From assembly GCF_030268205.1 (NCBI RefSeq), contig NZ_BSQF01000005.1, positions 1 through 64,000 on the forward strand: 64,000 nt of DNA, in the 5' to 3' direction. Each line of letters opens with the position of its first letter. Position 1 is the stretch's first letter. The position numbers and the translations under genes are program-made. Shown here in pieces: positions 17,141 through 24,917 of this stretch. The notes under the pieces were generated by a model, which ran no database searches, was not told the origin of the DNA, and worked only from the letters and a program-made list of their open reading frames with translations. This DNA comes from Allomuricauda sp. NBRC 101325 (lineage in GTDB: Bacteria > Bacteroidota > Bacteroidia > Flavobacteriales > Flavobacteriaceae).

Positions 17141-17217
17141 TCCCTACGCCAGCATTATCTGGATCAGGTGCGAAGCAACATGCTTCCGGGTATGATCTCA
17201 GCCCTAAAGGGCACCCC
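17141..17217 (-). promoter_or_regulatory. TPP riboswitch (thi box)
   Basis: Read on the - strand the element begins GGGGTGCC, contains the conserved GGCTGAGAT and CCTGATCCAGATAATGC blocks, and ends GCGTAGGGA. These are the conserved helices and pyrophosphate/pyrimidine-binding loops of the thiamine pyrophosphate aptamer, with a variable GGAAGCATGTTGCTTC hairpin as the P3 extension. Its 3' end is about 78 nt before the PnuT start. I see no strong T-run terminator after it, so control may act on translation. Confidence 0.95.
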
Positions 17218-17378
17218 ATAGATAAACCAAAGGTAGGAATAAAGTACGGAATCGGAATACGAACATATCAAAAATACCGATCAGATTTCGTCACTGACAA
17301 TAGTTTCACTTTTTATCTTCCAACTTAAATTAAGGAATCCCTTATTTTTAATAATTCTTTTCTAGATTTAATGATAAC

Positions 17379-18461
17379 ATGAACGAAACTTCAGAACATA
17401 CTTTGGAATTTGCATTGGACCCTTTTTTTGATCATTCATTGGATTGCCTTTGTATTGCCAGTTTTGAAGGGTACTTCTTAAAAGTGAATCCTGCCTTCAA
17501 AAAATTACTAGGGTATACCGAAAAAGAACTGAAGTCAAAACCAATTGCAGAATTCATCCATCCCATTGATCGGCCCCTTACCGCCAAGGAACGCGCCAAA
17601 CTATTAAACAACGTTCCTTTGGTCAATTTTGAAAATCGGTATATTGGTAAAAGTGGAGAAATTGTTTGGCTACATTGGACCTCCATTTCTTTGCCCGAAA
17701 TGGGATTGGTTTATGCCATTGCCAAAAATGTCACCTATAAAAAGAAATTGGAAAGTGATAGGGCATTGCATATTCAGCGATTATCCGTAATCAACGAAGA
17801 GCTTAAAAAACAAAATTATGCTACGGCACATGATTTAAGAGCTCCTTTGAATAACCTGATGTCCTTGGTAGCTTTAATAGACCATACCAAAATAAATGAC
17901 ATAGATAACCGTGAAATCATACAATTGATCCAGCAGTCCGCACTTGGTCTTGAAACCACCTTAAACGCCTATCTTGATTCCTACAAAGATACAGATTCAT
18001 CCAAGAGACAACTTTCCCAAGTAGTCTTCCAATCGGTAATACAAAATATCCAAAGTGCCATAGGTAGCTTGATCAACGCTTCCAAAACTAAGTTTGAATT
18101 GGATTTTAAAGGCTTGGAACAAGTAATATTCAACCCCCATTTCATGGAAAGCATACTCCTCAACTTGATTACCAATTCCATCAAGTATGCCAAACCCGGA
18201 ATAACTCCTATTATTTCTATAAATACTGCTATAAAAGATGGGGTCAAAACTTTGGTCTATAGAGACAATGGAATTGGATTTGACATGGAAAAAGTCGGTC
18301 ATTTAATATTCAATTTGAATGAAACTTTTCATGATAACAAGGACAGTAAGGGTGTTGGTCTATATTTGGTGTACAATCAGGTGACGAGCATGGGCGGATC
18401 CATTACCGTCGATAGCCAGGTGAATATGGGCACCACATTTACCATTCGGTTTGCCCGTTGA
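17379..18461 (+). CDS. PAS-domain sensor histidine kinase
   Basis: 360 residues. A PAS domain occupies about 15-125 (FEGYFLKVNPAFKKLLGYTEKEL, IGKSGEIVWLHWTSI). The dimerization helix has an H-box ATAHDLRAPLNNL (H151), and the C-terminal HATPase_c has N-box LNLITNSIKYAK, G1 YRDNGIGFD and G2 KGVGLYLVYNQV. There is no membrane segment, so it is a cytoplasmic kinase. No response regulator lies next to it. It sits between the thiamine operon and the mobilization genes on the opposite strand to both; whether it is core or cargo is not clear. Confidence 0.85.
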   Translation: MNETSEHTLEFALDPFFDHSLDCLCIASFEGYFLKVNPAFKKLLGYTEKELKSKPIAEFIHPIDRPLTAKERAKLLNNVPLVNFENRYIGKSGEIVWLHWTSISLPEMGLVYAIAKNVTYKKKLESDRALHIQRLSVINEELKKQNYATAHDLRAPLNNLMSLVALIDHTKINDIDNREIIQLIQQSALGLETTLNAYLDSYKDTDSSKRQLSQVVFQSVIQNIQSAIGSLINASKTKFELDFKGLEQVIFNPHFMESILLNLITNSIKYAKPGITPIISINTAIKDGVKTLVYRDNGIGFDMEKVGHLIFNLNETFHDNKDSKGVGLYLVYNQVTSMGGSITVDSQVNMGTTFTIRFAR

Positions 18462-18500
18462 AAAAGTGTGCACCAAGGTAGGCACCACGAAATCACAATG

Positions 18501-20093
18501 CTAAGCAGTTTGAAAAATGGATGCTACCTGATGGTGTACCTTAAGATAGTATTGTTCCAATTCCATTTCAGAAATCCCCAACGGCTTGGGCAGTCCTTTT
18601 TTAATATCAGGCCTTGGAAACTGCACTTTTCGGTCCTTCCCATCCGCAAAGACCACAAATTCTCCCTGTTTCAACCGAAAGAACACTTCCGCCCTGCGTT
18701 TGGACACCTCCTTTTCCCCTTCCGTGATACGACGTTCCAGGTTCAGCCCTGAACTCTTGCTCACACTTCGAGTCGGAATCTTGACCAGCTCGAAAAAGCG
18801 TTCATAGTATCTTGCTGTATCCGGGTCATTCACCTTCCCAAAGAACTGATATGAAAGATTAGAAAGGATTGCCTTGCTGGCCTTCTCCCCGTACATCATA
18901 TCGTTTTGGATCTTGTCCTGTAGCACATACACACTGACAATATCATAGCTCCGCAAGGTGGCCGGTATCCGGTGCATGTTCAACAACCGTAAGGTAGATG
19001 CTTCCTCCAACAACATAAAGGAAGGTTGACGATTCCGTTGGGACATCTGTTTAGATATCGTATGGATGATGGTGGCAATTACGGGAGATAATGAAGCATC
19101 TTTTTGGGGATTGTTCACCAAGGCAATGACGGAAGGGTTGTTTTCATTATTGATATCCAAGGGTATCTCATCTGCTGAAAGCACCATAAAAATCTTCCGT
19201 GTACTGATCTTTTTGATGGCATTGGCCAGGGTACTGAGTACCCCAGCCGTCTGTCGTTCTGACCCTATGCCACTGATAAAGGCATCGGCCATGGCCCTTG
19301 AGGTAATGTTTCCGCTAAGAAATTTTATCAGGCTTTTGGTGGACAACTGTTGGAACAAAGCCATCAGATGGGGCAACGTACAATAATGTGGGTAATCCTT
19401 TTTTAGTCGCCATATGAGTCCACTGATCAAACCTTCTGCCGCATCCTTAAAAAATCGTGAGGTACTGTTCTCATCCGAGTCCCGATGTTCCATCAGGTTT
19501 TCCAAAAGAACTCTAGACACTTCATGCACACTTTCTTCATCTGGGAGGTATCGTGGGGCTATGGGATTCACTCGATGATATATCGGACCAAAGGAAACGA
19601 TCCGAAACGGAATCTTTTCATTTTTCCATAAGGGATAGGCCATTTCCGTAATCTCAAAATCCTTGTAATCGTGGATGATCCCTGAAAAATTCTCATTTTG
19701 AAAATGCCTCAAAAAATTATAGATGACACTTTCAGTCTTTCCACTGCCCGCAGAAGCCATTACGGACACCCCCCTTCGGATGTTTCCCAAAACCAAAGGC
19801 TTGCCCCGTACCTTCATTTTCACCTCAAAAACTTTGGAGGGTTTCTTTTCTTCCTTGAAATGGTCCACCAGAGCATAGATCACAACATGGACAAAAAACA
19901 ACGGCAACCAAAAAGTCAATGACCCCTTTATAAAATCATCCCATCCCCAAAGTAAACCATTGGCCAGGGCCAAAAGAACTATTCCCAAAACCCAAATCAC
20001 AAAGCCAAACTTGAGATACCTATTCATTAAAACCGAAATCCCTCCCCCAACCAAAAGGCAACCTATTATTCCAATCCATCCTAAATTTTCCAT
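18501..20093 (-). CDS. mobC: VirD4/TraG-like coupling ATPase of the mobilization module
   Basis: 530 residues. Three N-terminal hydrophobic segments (residues 1-75) anchor it in the inner membrane. Walker A is SAGSGKT (about 114-120), after GNIRRGVSVMA; Walker B is PSFMLLEEAST; FISGIGSERQTAGVLSTLA follows the family. Type IV coupling proteins bring the relaxase-DNA complex to a secretion channel. It lies 10 nt after the relaxase gene, completing a MobA-MobB-MobC order common in Bacteroidota mobilizable elements. No other type IV secretion genes are in the window, so transfer would need a helper element. Confidence 0.85.
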   Translation of the reverse strand: MENLGWIGIIGCLLVGGGISVLMNRYLKFGFVIWVLGIVLLALANGLLWGWDDFIKGSLTFWLPLFFVHVVIYALVDHFKEEKKPSKVFEVKMKVRGKPLVLGNIRRGVSVMASAGSGKTESVIYNFLRHFQNENFSGIIHDYKDFEITEMAYPLWKNEKIPFRIVSFGPIYHRVNPIAPRYLPDEESVHEVSRVLLENLMEHRDSDENSTSRFFKDAAEGLISGLIWRLKKDYPHYCTLPHLMALFQQLSTKSLIKFLSGNITSRAMADAFISGIGSERQTAGVLSTLANAIKKISTRKIFMVLSADEIPLDINNENNPSVIALVNNPQKDASLSPVIATIIHTISKQMSQRNRQPSFMLLEEASTLRLLNMHRIPATLRSYDIVSVYVLQDKIQNDMMYGEKASKAILSNLSYQFFGKVNDPDTARYYERFFELVKIPTRSVSKSSGLNLERRITEGEKEVSKRRAEVFFRLKQGEFVVFADGKDRKVQFPRPDIKKGLPKPLGISEMELEQYYLKVHHQVASIFQTA

Positions 20094-20103
20094 ATAGCTA
20101 GTT

Positions 20104-21123
20104 TTAAATTCCGATCGATCCTGATTCCATGGCCTTTCCGATGCCTTTTTTGAGTTGTATCATCGCTTTATAGGCCAACTGCGCTTTATTGGTGGGGATG
20201 CTAGGCACTTTGATTCCCGCCTTGAACAACAATTGTTTGGCAGCCTGTTTCTCGGTTGTTGGTAATCCCAAAAGGGCCGTAAAGAATTGCTTGGGATTTT
20301 TATCCAACAAGTTTCGGGCATGGTAGGTCTCCACAAAGTTCCTGCGGTACCCGAATTGTTTGTCAAAGCTCTTCTCAGCTGCCCGGTAGAATCTGTCCCG
20401 ATCAAACCCCTGTTTGACCTTCTCCCCATTCAAGATGGTTTCCGAAGTACGGAATTTAGATCCAGGGGATAGGCTATGTGAATTGGTCACGTCCTTTCGG
20501 CTGACTATGATGTGGATATGGCTCTGGTGGCCTTCCTTGGCCATTCCTGGAACGATGCGTTTACCATTCTGTTTATGGGGCGCTTCTAGTTCCAATGCTC
20601 GGATCTTTTCTTGGATTTTAACAATATCACCGTTCTCCCTACCCTGTTTAATGGCCCTGATCTGATGTTGTAGTTCCAAAATTTTACTTGCAATGGGTTG
20701 GTTTTCCTTCACTGCTTTATCTTTTTCAGTATAGACCCTTTCCCGCTCAAGCTTCGCGAAATACAGTACATCCTTTACTGAAACTTCCTTGTCCCGATAA
20801 AAAGAAGCCGCATAGGTCTTCATCAGTTCCCGAGTGTACTGTTTCAGTTTTTCAGGCTCATTTCCGATATGCTTGAGCTCGGCTTGGGAAGGACTGACCA
20901 TGATGGAATAGAACTTGGGATCCCGTTTCGAAAGTTTGGCCGTATTGGCATCGATCTCGGCAATGACCCTATGGGCATCGATGTCATTTTCCGTTTGGTT
21001 GAAAAAAAGTTCTTGCTCATCCACAGCTTTCCCTTCGTTCTCCTTTTCCAAATATTTGACAAAATCACTGGCACTGCCGTGATAGTTATCTCCCAAGTGT
21101 TGTCTTGTGATGGCGATGTACAT
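20104..21123 (-). CDS. mobB: Relaxase, MobB family (DUF5712-like)
   Basis: 339 residues starting MYIAITRQHLGDNYHGSASDF. The metal-binding triad of relaxases appears as HQSHIHIIVSRKD, with SPGSKFRTSETILNG and GFDRDRFYRAAEKSFDKQFGY further on. Relaxases nick oriT and stay bound to the 5' end during transfer. The charged centre (QHQIRAIKQGREN and following) is probably coiled coil. It starts 2 nt after mobA and precedes the coupling ATPase, so the three are co-transcribed leftwards from the candidate oriT region. Confidence 0.85.
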   Translation of the reverse strand: MYIAITRQHLGDNYHGSASDFVKYLEKENEGKAVDEQELFFNQTENDIDAHRVIAEIDANTAKLSKRDPKFYSIMVSPSQAELKHIGNEPEKLKQYTRELMKTYAASFYRDKEVSVKDVLYFAKLERERVYTEKDKAVKENQPIASKILELQHQIRAIKQGRENGDIVKIQEKIRALELEAPHKQNGKRIVPGMAKEGHQSHIHIIVSRKDVTNSHSLSPGSKFRTSETILNGEKVKQGFDRDRFYRAAEKSFDKQFGYRRNFVETYHARNLLDKNPKQFFTALLGLPTTEKQAAKQLLFKAGIKVPSIPTNKAQLAYKAMIQLKKGIGKAMESGSIGI

Positions 21124-21125
21124 GC

Positions 21126-21713
21126 TTATAGATTTTTGAGTTTGGTGCGGTATTGTTCAATGGCCCCTGGTTTGAGGTCCAGTTTGAGGTGGTCCTTTCC
21201 AAAGCGGTTCTTGGTCACGGAAACATGCTTCAGCACATGCCCAAAATCCTCCTTCAGATCTTCCAATTGTTCCTTCAAGCGCTCATGTACAATTTTGGGG
21301 ACCGTGGTCTCCTTGTCCAAGAGTTCAGGATTGGTGGGGGCATTGATCTCGGTAAGCTGCTTTTCAAAAAATTCAAAGTCCCCTTCCCATTCGTCCCCCT
21401 CCTCGGGGTCCAGTTCCTGTTGAAAGAGAGCCTGCATCATACTAACGGTGGGCAGGGTCTGTTCCTTTTCGATGCTTCGCATGATGGCCACCATGGCATT
21501 GAAGCGTCGCTTTATGAACAATTTCATACTGGCTATGGTCTCCCCAAAATGTTGGTCCGGGGAGATCCCATGTCGCTCAAAAAACTCCATCATGGCCAAC
21601 AGGGTCATGGATTGGGATTTGCCAAATAGCTTGGAAAACCGTCTAAATTTTAACAATACCGGTTCCTTGATACTCAAGCTCTTGAACCGTTCATTTTTGC
21701 TTACATTTTCCAT
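21126..21713 (-). CDS. mobA: MobA accessory mobilization protein (BfmA/BtgA-like)
   Basis: 195 residues, charged and helical. The N-terminus (SIKEPVLLKFRRFSKLFGKSQSMTLLAMMEFF) resembles a ribbon-helix-helix-type DNA-binding segment, and the acidic centre (DPEEGDEWEGDFEFFEKQL) is followed by a coiled-coil-like helix. BfmA/BtgA proteins bind oriT beside the relaxase. It is the first gene of the mob operon, immediately downstream of the hairpin-rich region that I propose as oriT. Confidence 0.7.
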   Translation of the reverse strand: MENVSKNERFKSLSIKEPVLLKFRRFSKLFGKSQSMTLLAMMEFFERHGISPDQHFGETIASMKLFIKRRFNAMVAIMRSIEKEQTLPTVSMMQALFQQELDPEEGDEWEGDFEFFEKQLTEINAPTNPELLDKETTVPKIVHERLKEQLEDLKEDFGHVLKHVSVTKNRFGKDHLKLDLKPGAIEQYRTKLKNL

Positions 21714-22057
21714 AATTCCGTGAAAAATCCCTTGATTTTATTGGGCTCAAGGCTGTTTTCCGTGAAAACCACCTTTGCCCATTTTACTTGTATACATCTT
21801 AGCCCCCATAAACAGGGCCTTGCGGAGCAACCATGATCGGTAGCGCTGCGCCAGCACGCTATCCTCTTGCTTCTCCTTTTTGTGCGCAAGCACAAAAATT
21901 ATCGCACAACATGGTTTAAAAACCAGTTGCATTTTCATGTAAAAGTCAAATCAAATGGCGTACGGACTTTAGGAAAGTCAAATCAAATTGCCGTACTTTT
22001 TAATTGCTGTACAACAGCGATTTAAATATATAAAAACCAATCCATTAGATGCCGAAA
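21714..22057. other. Candidate oriT region upstream of mobA
   Basis: Non-coding tract with several structures. A 9-bp hairpin with a GCAA loop is at 21877-21898 (TTTTTGTGC and its complement), and a weaker hairpin lies at about 21839-21859. Two 23-nt near-identical direct repeats begin AAAGTCAAATCAAAT (21942-21964 and 21974-21996; starts 32 nt apart), and within them are GACTTT-AGG-AAAGTC and GTACGG/CCGTAC inverted segments. Such clusters directly upstream of mobA are where oriT lies in related elements. The nick site cannot be assigned by eye. Confidence 0.45.
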
Positions 22058-22080
22058 AACCCAATCATAATGATTGGGTT
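22058..22080 (-). terminator. Terminator-like hairpin downstream of radC
   Basis: A perfect 10-bp stem, AACCCAATCA and its complement with a TAA loop. Read on the - strand it is followed by a T-rich tail (TTTTTCGGC). It lies about 175 nt after the radC stop and would end the ssb-radC transcript before mobA. Confidence 0.6.
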
Positions 22081-22254
22081 GTATTGTTGGTAAAAAGGGT
22101 TCAAAAGCCGTATGTTTCATACGTTCTGGCTTCATTTATTCCAGACCGTACAAGCTGTGATCAAATCCTTCGGGATAGTCTCTTGGGTCATAAGGTATTT
22201 CCTCTTTCATTTCGGGTCCAAATGTTGTTGTTTCTGTTTTCATTGTTCAAAGAT

Positions 22255-22710
22255 TTATAGGATTCCGTTATCGGCAAAACTGTAATAGCGACCATCGGGC
22301 GCCAGGATGATATGGTCCAATACCTTGACATCAAAAAGCTGGGCAGCCTGTTGTATCTTTTTGGTCAATAGTTTGTCCTGCTCACTTGCCTTTAACTGGC
22401 CGGACGGATGGTTATGTGATAAAATGATTCCGACGGACAAGGTTTTTAGAACAATGGCAAAGAGAATGCGCATATCCACCAAGGTCCCAGTGATCCCACC
22501 AATGGATAAGGGATAGATTCCTTTGACCTTGTTGGATTGGTTGAGCAAAAGAATCTTGAAGCATTCGTTCAATCCAATGGTGTCGGTATCCCAATTTTTG
22601 AAGAGCAATTGTGCCACATCGTTTGAATTGGTGATGGAGTTCGATTGCAGGGTACTGAGTTTTTCCCTATAGCTGATCTGTATTTCATTGACTTGATGTT
22701 CCATGATCAT
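22255..22710 (-). CDS. radC: RadC/JAB-domain protein, mobile-element type
   Basis: 151 residues with the JAB metalloprotease-like signature: SHNHPSGQLKASEQD is the HxHPSG-Dx(n) metal site, preceded by IGGITGTLVDMRILFAIVL and followed by VKVLDHIILAPDGRYYSFADNG. Short RadC proteins of this kind are common on plasmids and conjugative elements; their role is uncertain, possibly nuclease or anti-restriction. It lies 61 nt after ssb on the same strand, and a hairpin terminator follows. Confidence 0.85.
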   Translation of the reverse strand: MIMEHQVNEIQISYREKLSTLQSNSITNSNDVAQLLFKNWDTDTIGLNECFKILLLNQSNKVKGIYPLSIGGITGTLVDMRILFAIVLKTLSVGIILSHNHPSGQLKASEQDKLLTKKIQQAAQLFDVKVLDHIILAPDGRYYSFADNGIL

Positions 22711-22771
22711 TTCATTTTAGAATCAAAAAAGAAAGGGGCACCAAAATGATCTTTTGGTTACCCCAATCCCA

Positions 22772-23113
22772 TTAATCATTGTTACCTCCCAACAAAAGGA
22801 TTTCACTGGCCACGATCTCGGTCACATACTTCTTATTGCCCTCTTTATCTTCATAGGAACGGGAGGTCAATTTCCCTTCAATGGCAACCTCTTTGCCCTT
22901 GGTCACAAATCCTTCGATGATGTCAGCGAGTTTCCCCCAACCGATCACCGTATGCCATTCGGTGTTGGTCACCCGTTCCCCTTCGGAGTTCTTGTAGTTC
23001 TCATTGGTGGCCATGGTGAACCGTGCCACACGTTTCCCTTTGTCAAGGTCTGTAATGGTGGGGTCTTGTCCCACGTTTCCGATCAACTGCACTTTGTTTC
23101 TTAATGTACTCAT
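22772..23113 (-). CDS. ssb: Single-stranded DNA-binding protein
   Basis: 113 residues forming one OB fold: RNKVQLIGNVGQDP at the start, then VARFTMATNENYKN, TEWHTVIGWGKLADI, KGKEVAIEGKLTSRSYED and KKYVTEIVASEILLL. The acidic C-terminal tail of chromosomal SSB is missing, which is usual for element-encoded copies. It should coat single-stranded element DNA during transfer. It is followed by radC in the same direction. Confidence 0.9.
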   Translation of the reverse strand: MSTLRNKVQLIGNVGQDPTITDLDKGKRVARFTMATNENYKNSEGERVTNTEWHTVIGWGKLADIIEGFVTKGKEVAIEGKLTSRSYEDKEGNKKYVTEIVASEILLLGGNND

Positions 23114-23759
23114 GATATAAAGTTTTTAAAGGTCTGCCGTCTTCCTTTATGGATACATCAGCAAACAGGGTTAAAAATTTCCCCTCTCTTTTTTTGGTTT
23201 TTGCTTCCCAAATTTTAAGGGGCGTTTGTTTGCTTCTTACGTGCGTAGCACAATAAAAGAAGGGGGTTCTGTCAGGGCTTTTGGGCAGAAATCGGGAGGC
23301 TCCGCGACGTAGCAAAACCTTTAGGTTTTCAAGGAAGTGGAAACCCTATTTATGGACAAAACCTGTCTTGGCCTTGACAGGTTCAATGAGGGCCCTTAGG
23401 AATTCCATATGACCCATTGACAATTGAGCGAACGGGAAGTTGAGCGAGTGCAGGCGATGGTGTCCTGATGGGAAGTCCTTGGGCACTGCCCTGTTTTTCG
23501 ATGCACCGAAAAACAACCAGGGCTTCTTTTATTATGGACCCCTTAAAATTTGAATGGCGGACGAACGGATTGTAGCCTTCCACCGCAAAGCCCCAAGAAG
23601 GGTTTGCAAAGGAAGGGTACACCAAAAATCCGTTAGGACGACTTCCTTATTGGCCAAAAGAACTTGTGCCTTTCTATGACTTGCTTTTTTAATCTGCTTG
23701 AAACAACTCCCCCTGATCGGTTTCATTTGAATAGGAGTGGTCAACATACCAAGCAATCC
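23114..23759. other. Structured non-coding tract of the element
   Basis: About 645 bp without a convincing gene, noticeably richer in G+C than its surroundings. Two clear hairpins are present: AACCTGTC...GACAGGTT at 23360-23367 and 23376-23383, and GTTTTTCG...CGAAAAAC at 23493-23500 and 23507-23514. Further short dyads occur around 23230-23320. Short open frames here have no recognisable composition. It could be a regulatory or replication-related region (single-strand origin) or remains of lost genes. Confidence 0.4.
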
Positions 23760-24023
23760 ATGAATGCATTATCTTTGGTAATCATGAGCGCGGAATACAT
23801 CAAAATCTTTACTGATGAATTGGTCACTTTGGAAACAAGTGGTGGTTTTTTACATACGGGTATCATCCAATCCTCAAAGAACAATTTTGACCATTTTGAA
23901 CACTTTTCCGCAGAAATCCAAGAACTACACGAAATCGTGATCACTTTGAAAGAAAAAGGAAAAGACCGATGGGATTTCCCAATTAAAATCAAGGACATCA
24001 TTTCTATAGTAAGAGTAGAGTGA
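23760..24023 (+). CDS. Small hypothetical protein
   Basis: 87 residues from the ATG at 23760; an alternative ATG at 23784 gives a 79-residue product starting MSAEYIKIFTDEL. It is soluble, helical and charged, with several Phe/His residues (NNFDHFEHFSAEIQELHEI). No family is recognised. It stands alone between the structured tract and the hipBST promoter. Composition and a clean stop favour a real gene, but the evidence is limited. Confidence 0.45.
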   Translation: MNALSLVIMSAEYIKIFTDELVTLETSGGFLHTGIIQSSKNNFDHFEHFSAEIQELHEIVITLKEKGKDRWDFPIKIKDIISIVRVE

Positions 24024-24233
24024 ACCCCTACAAATTCAGGTGCCGATTTTAGATATTGCTTCTTAAACGGAATAAACAGTGACGAATGGAACGGCTTTAT
24101 GCCGTCCCTTGTCCGAGAAAATTAGGCGAGCTTAACTTTCGGGAATATTGGAATATATAATTTCATCCTTATAACCTGACTATTTCAATAGTGGATTAGA
24201 TACTATGACACTGGACGGATTCTATTTTACAAG

Positions 24234-24374
24234 GTGCACTATAATACACTTTTACATATGTTTATTAGTATTCAAAGTAGTATTTCATTAAAATAGGCGT
24301 TATAATGCACTTTTAATTGTTTTAATTATAAAATACCTTATCTTTACATTAAAAAGAGCAATATAATGCACTCT
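24234..24374 (+). promoter_or_regulatory. Three evenly spaced operator-like repeats before hipB
   Basis: The core ATAAT(A/G)CACT occurs at 24241-24250, 24302-24311 and 24363-24372, so the starts are exactly 61 bp apart. The third copy contains the hipB start codon (24366). The first copy is flanked as GTGCACTATAATACAC, giving partial dyad symmetry. The two intervening 61-bp units share further similarity (CACTTTTA near the start, CATTAAAA near the end), suggesting an old tandem duplication. A TATCTTTA element at about 24340 fits a Bacteroidota -7 box. I infer cooperative autorepression by HipB over about six helical turns. Confidence 0.65.
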
Positions 24375-24578
24375 GAAAAGTTAGGAAAGACTATAAAAAC
24401 CCGAAGGGAAATACTTGCCATCACTCAAAGAGACTTGGCGGAACTTTCAGGTATGGGACTACGTACGCTGAAAGCCATTGAAAATGGAAGGTCGAACCCA
24501 ACCCTTGAAACGTTGAACAAGCTCATGGACGTACTTGGCTTGGAATTGAGCATTGATGTGCGAAAACCTAAATTCTGA
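24366..24578 (+). CDS. hipB: HipB-like antitoxin, XRE-family DNA-binding protein
   Basis: 70 residues forming one Cro/C1-type HTH: LGKTIKTRREILAITQRDLAELSGM, then GLRTLKAIENGRSNPTLETL and a short tail. In hipBST systems HipB binds the operator and partly restrains the kinase. The ATG lies inside the third operator-like repeat. The stop is 3 nt before hipS, so the three genes form one operon. Confidence 0.85.
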   Translation: MHSEKLGKTIKTRREILAITQRDLAELSGMGLRTLKAIENGRSNPTLETLNKLMDVLGLELSIDVRKPKF

Positions 24579-24581
24579 TAA

Positions 24582-24917
24582 ATGAGGATTGCAGAAGTCT
24601 ATAGAAACGGAGAACGCACCGGATTGCTTACTGAGCATGCAGCCAATAATTATGAGTTTACCTATGATGATAACTGGTTCCTGGATGATGGCAAACCAGC
24701 CATAAGTTTGACTTTGCCCAAAACAAAAAAGACCCACCATTCCCAGCACCTGTTTCCCTTCTTTTTCAATATGCTTTCTGAGGGTGTCAACAAACAACTA
24801 CAATGCCGACAGTTACGAATAGATGAAAGGGACAGTTTCGGCCTATTAATGGCCACAGCAAAGCATGATACCATAGGTGCCATAACCGTAGAATTGATCC
24901 ATAGCGAAAAATTATGA
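24582..24917 (+). CDS. hipS: HipS-like subunit (HipA N-terminal domain as a separate protein)
   Basis: 111 residues corresponding to the N-terminal subdomain of HipA: AEVYRNGERTGLLTE, then YDDNWFLDDGKPAISLTLP, LFPFFFNMLSEGVNKQLQ and DSFGLLMATAKHDTIGAITV. In full-length HipA this domain is fused to the kinase. In hipBST systems it is a free protein and is reported to act as the antitoxin for HipT. The stop overlaps the hipT start (ATGA, 24914-24917). Confidence 0.85.
   Translation: MRIAEVYRNGERTGLLTEHAANNYEFTYDDNWFLDDGKPAISLTLPKTKKTHHSQHLFPFFFNMLSEGVNKQLQCRQLRIDERDSFGLLMATAKHDTIGAITVELIHSEKL

Noticed and set aside
17047..17328. 93-codon frame on the + strand over the TPP riboswitch
   Set aside because: The sequence is explained by the conserved riboswitch on the opposite strand.
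21153..21629. 158-codon frame opposite mobA
   Set aside because: Shadow of mobA; no family features.
23043..23315. 90-codon frame overlapping the ssb 5' end
   Set aside because: It overlaps ssb in another frame and enters the hairpin-rich tract; low-complexity basic composition, no motif.
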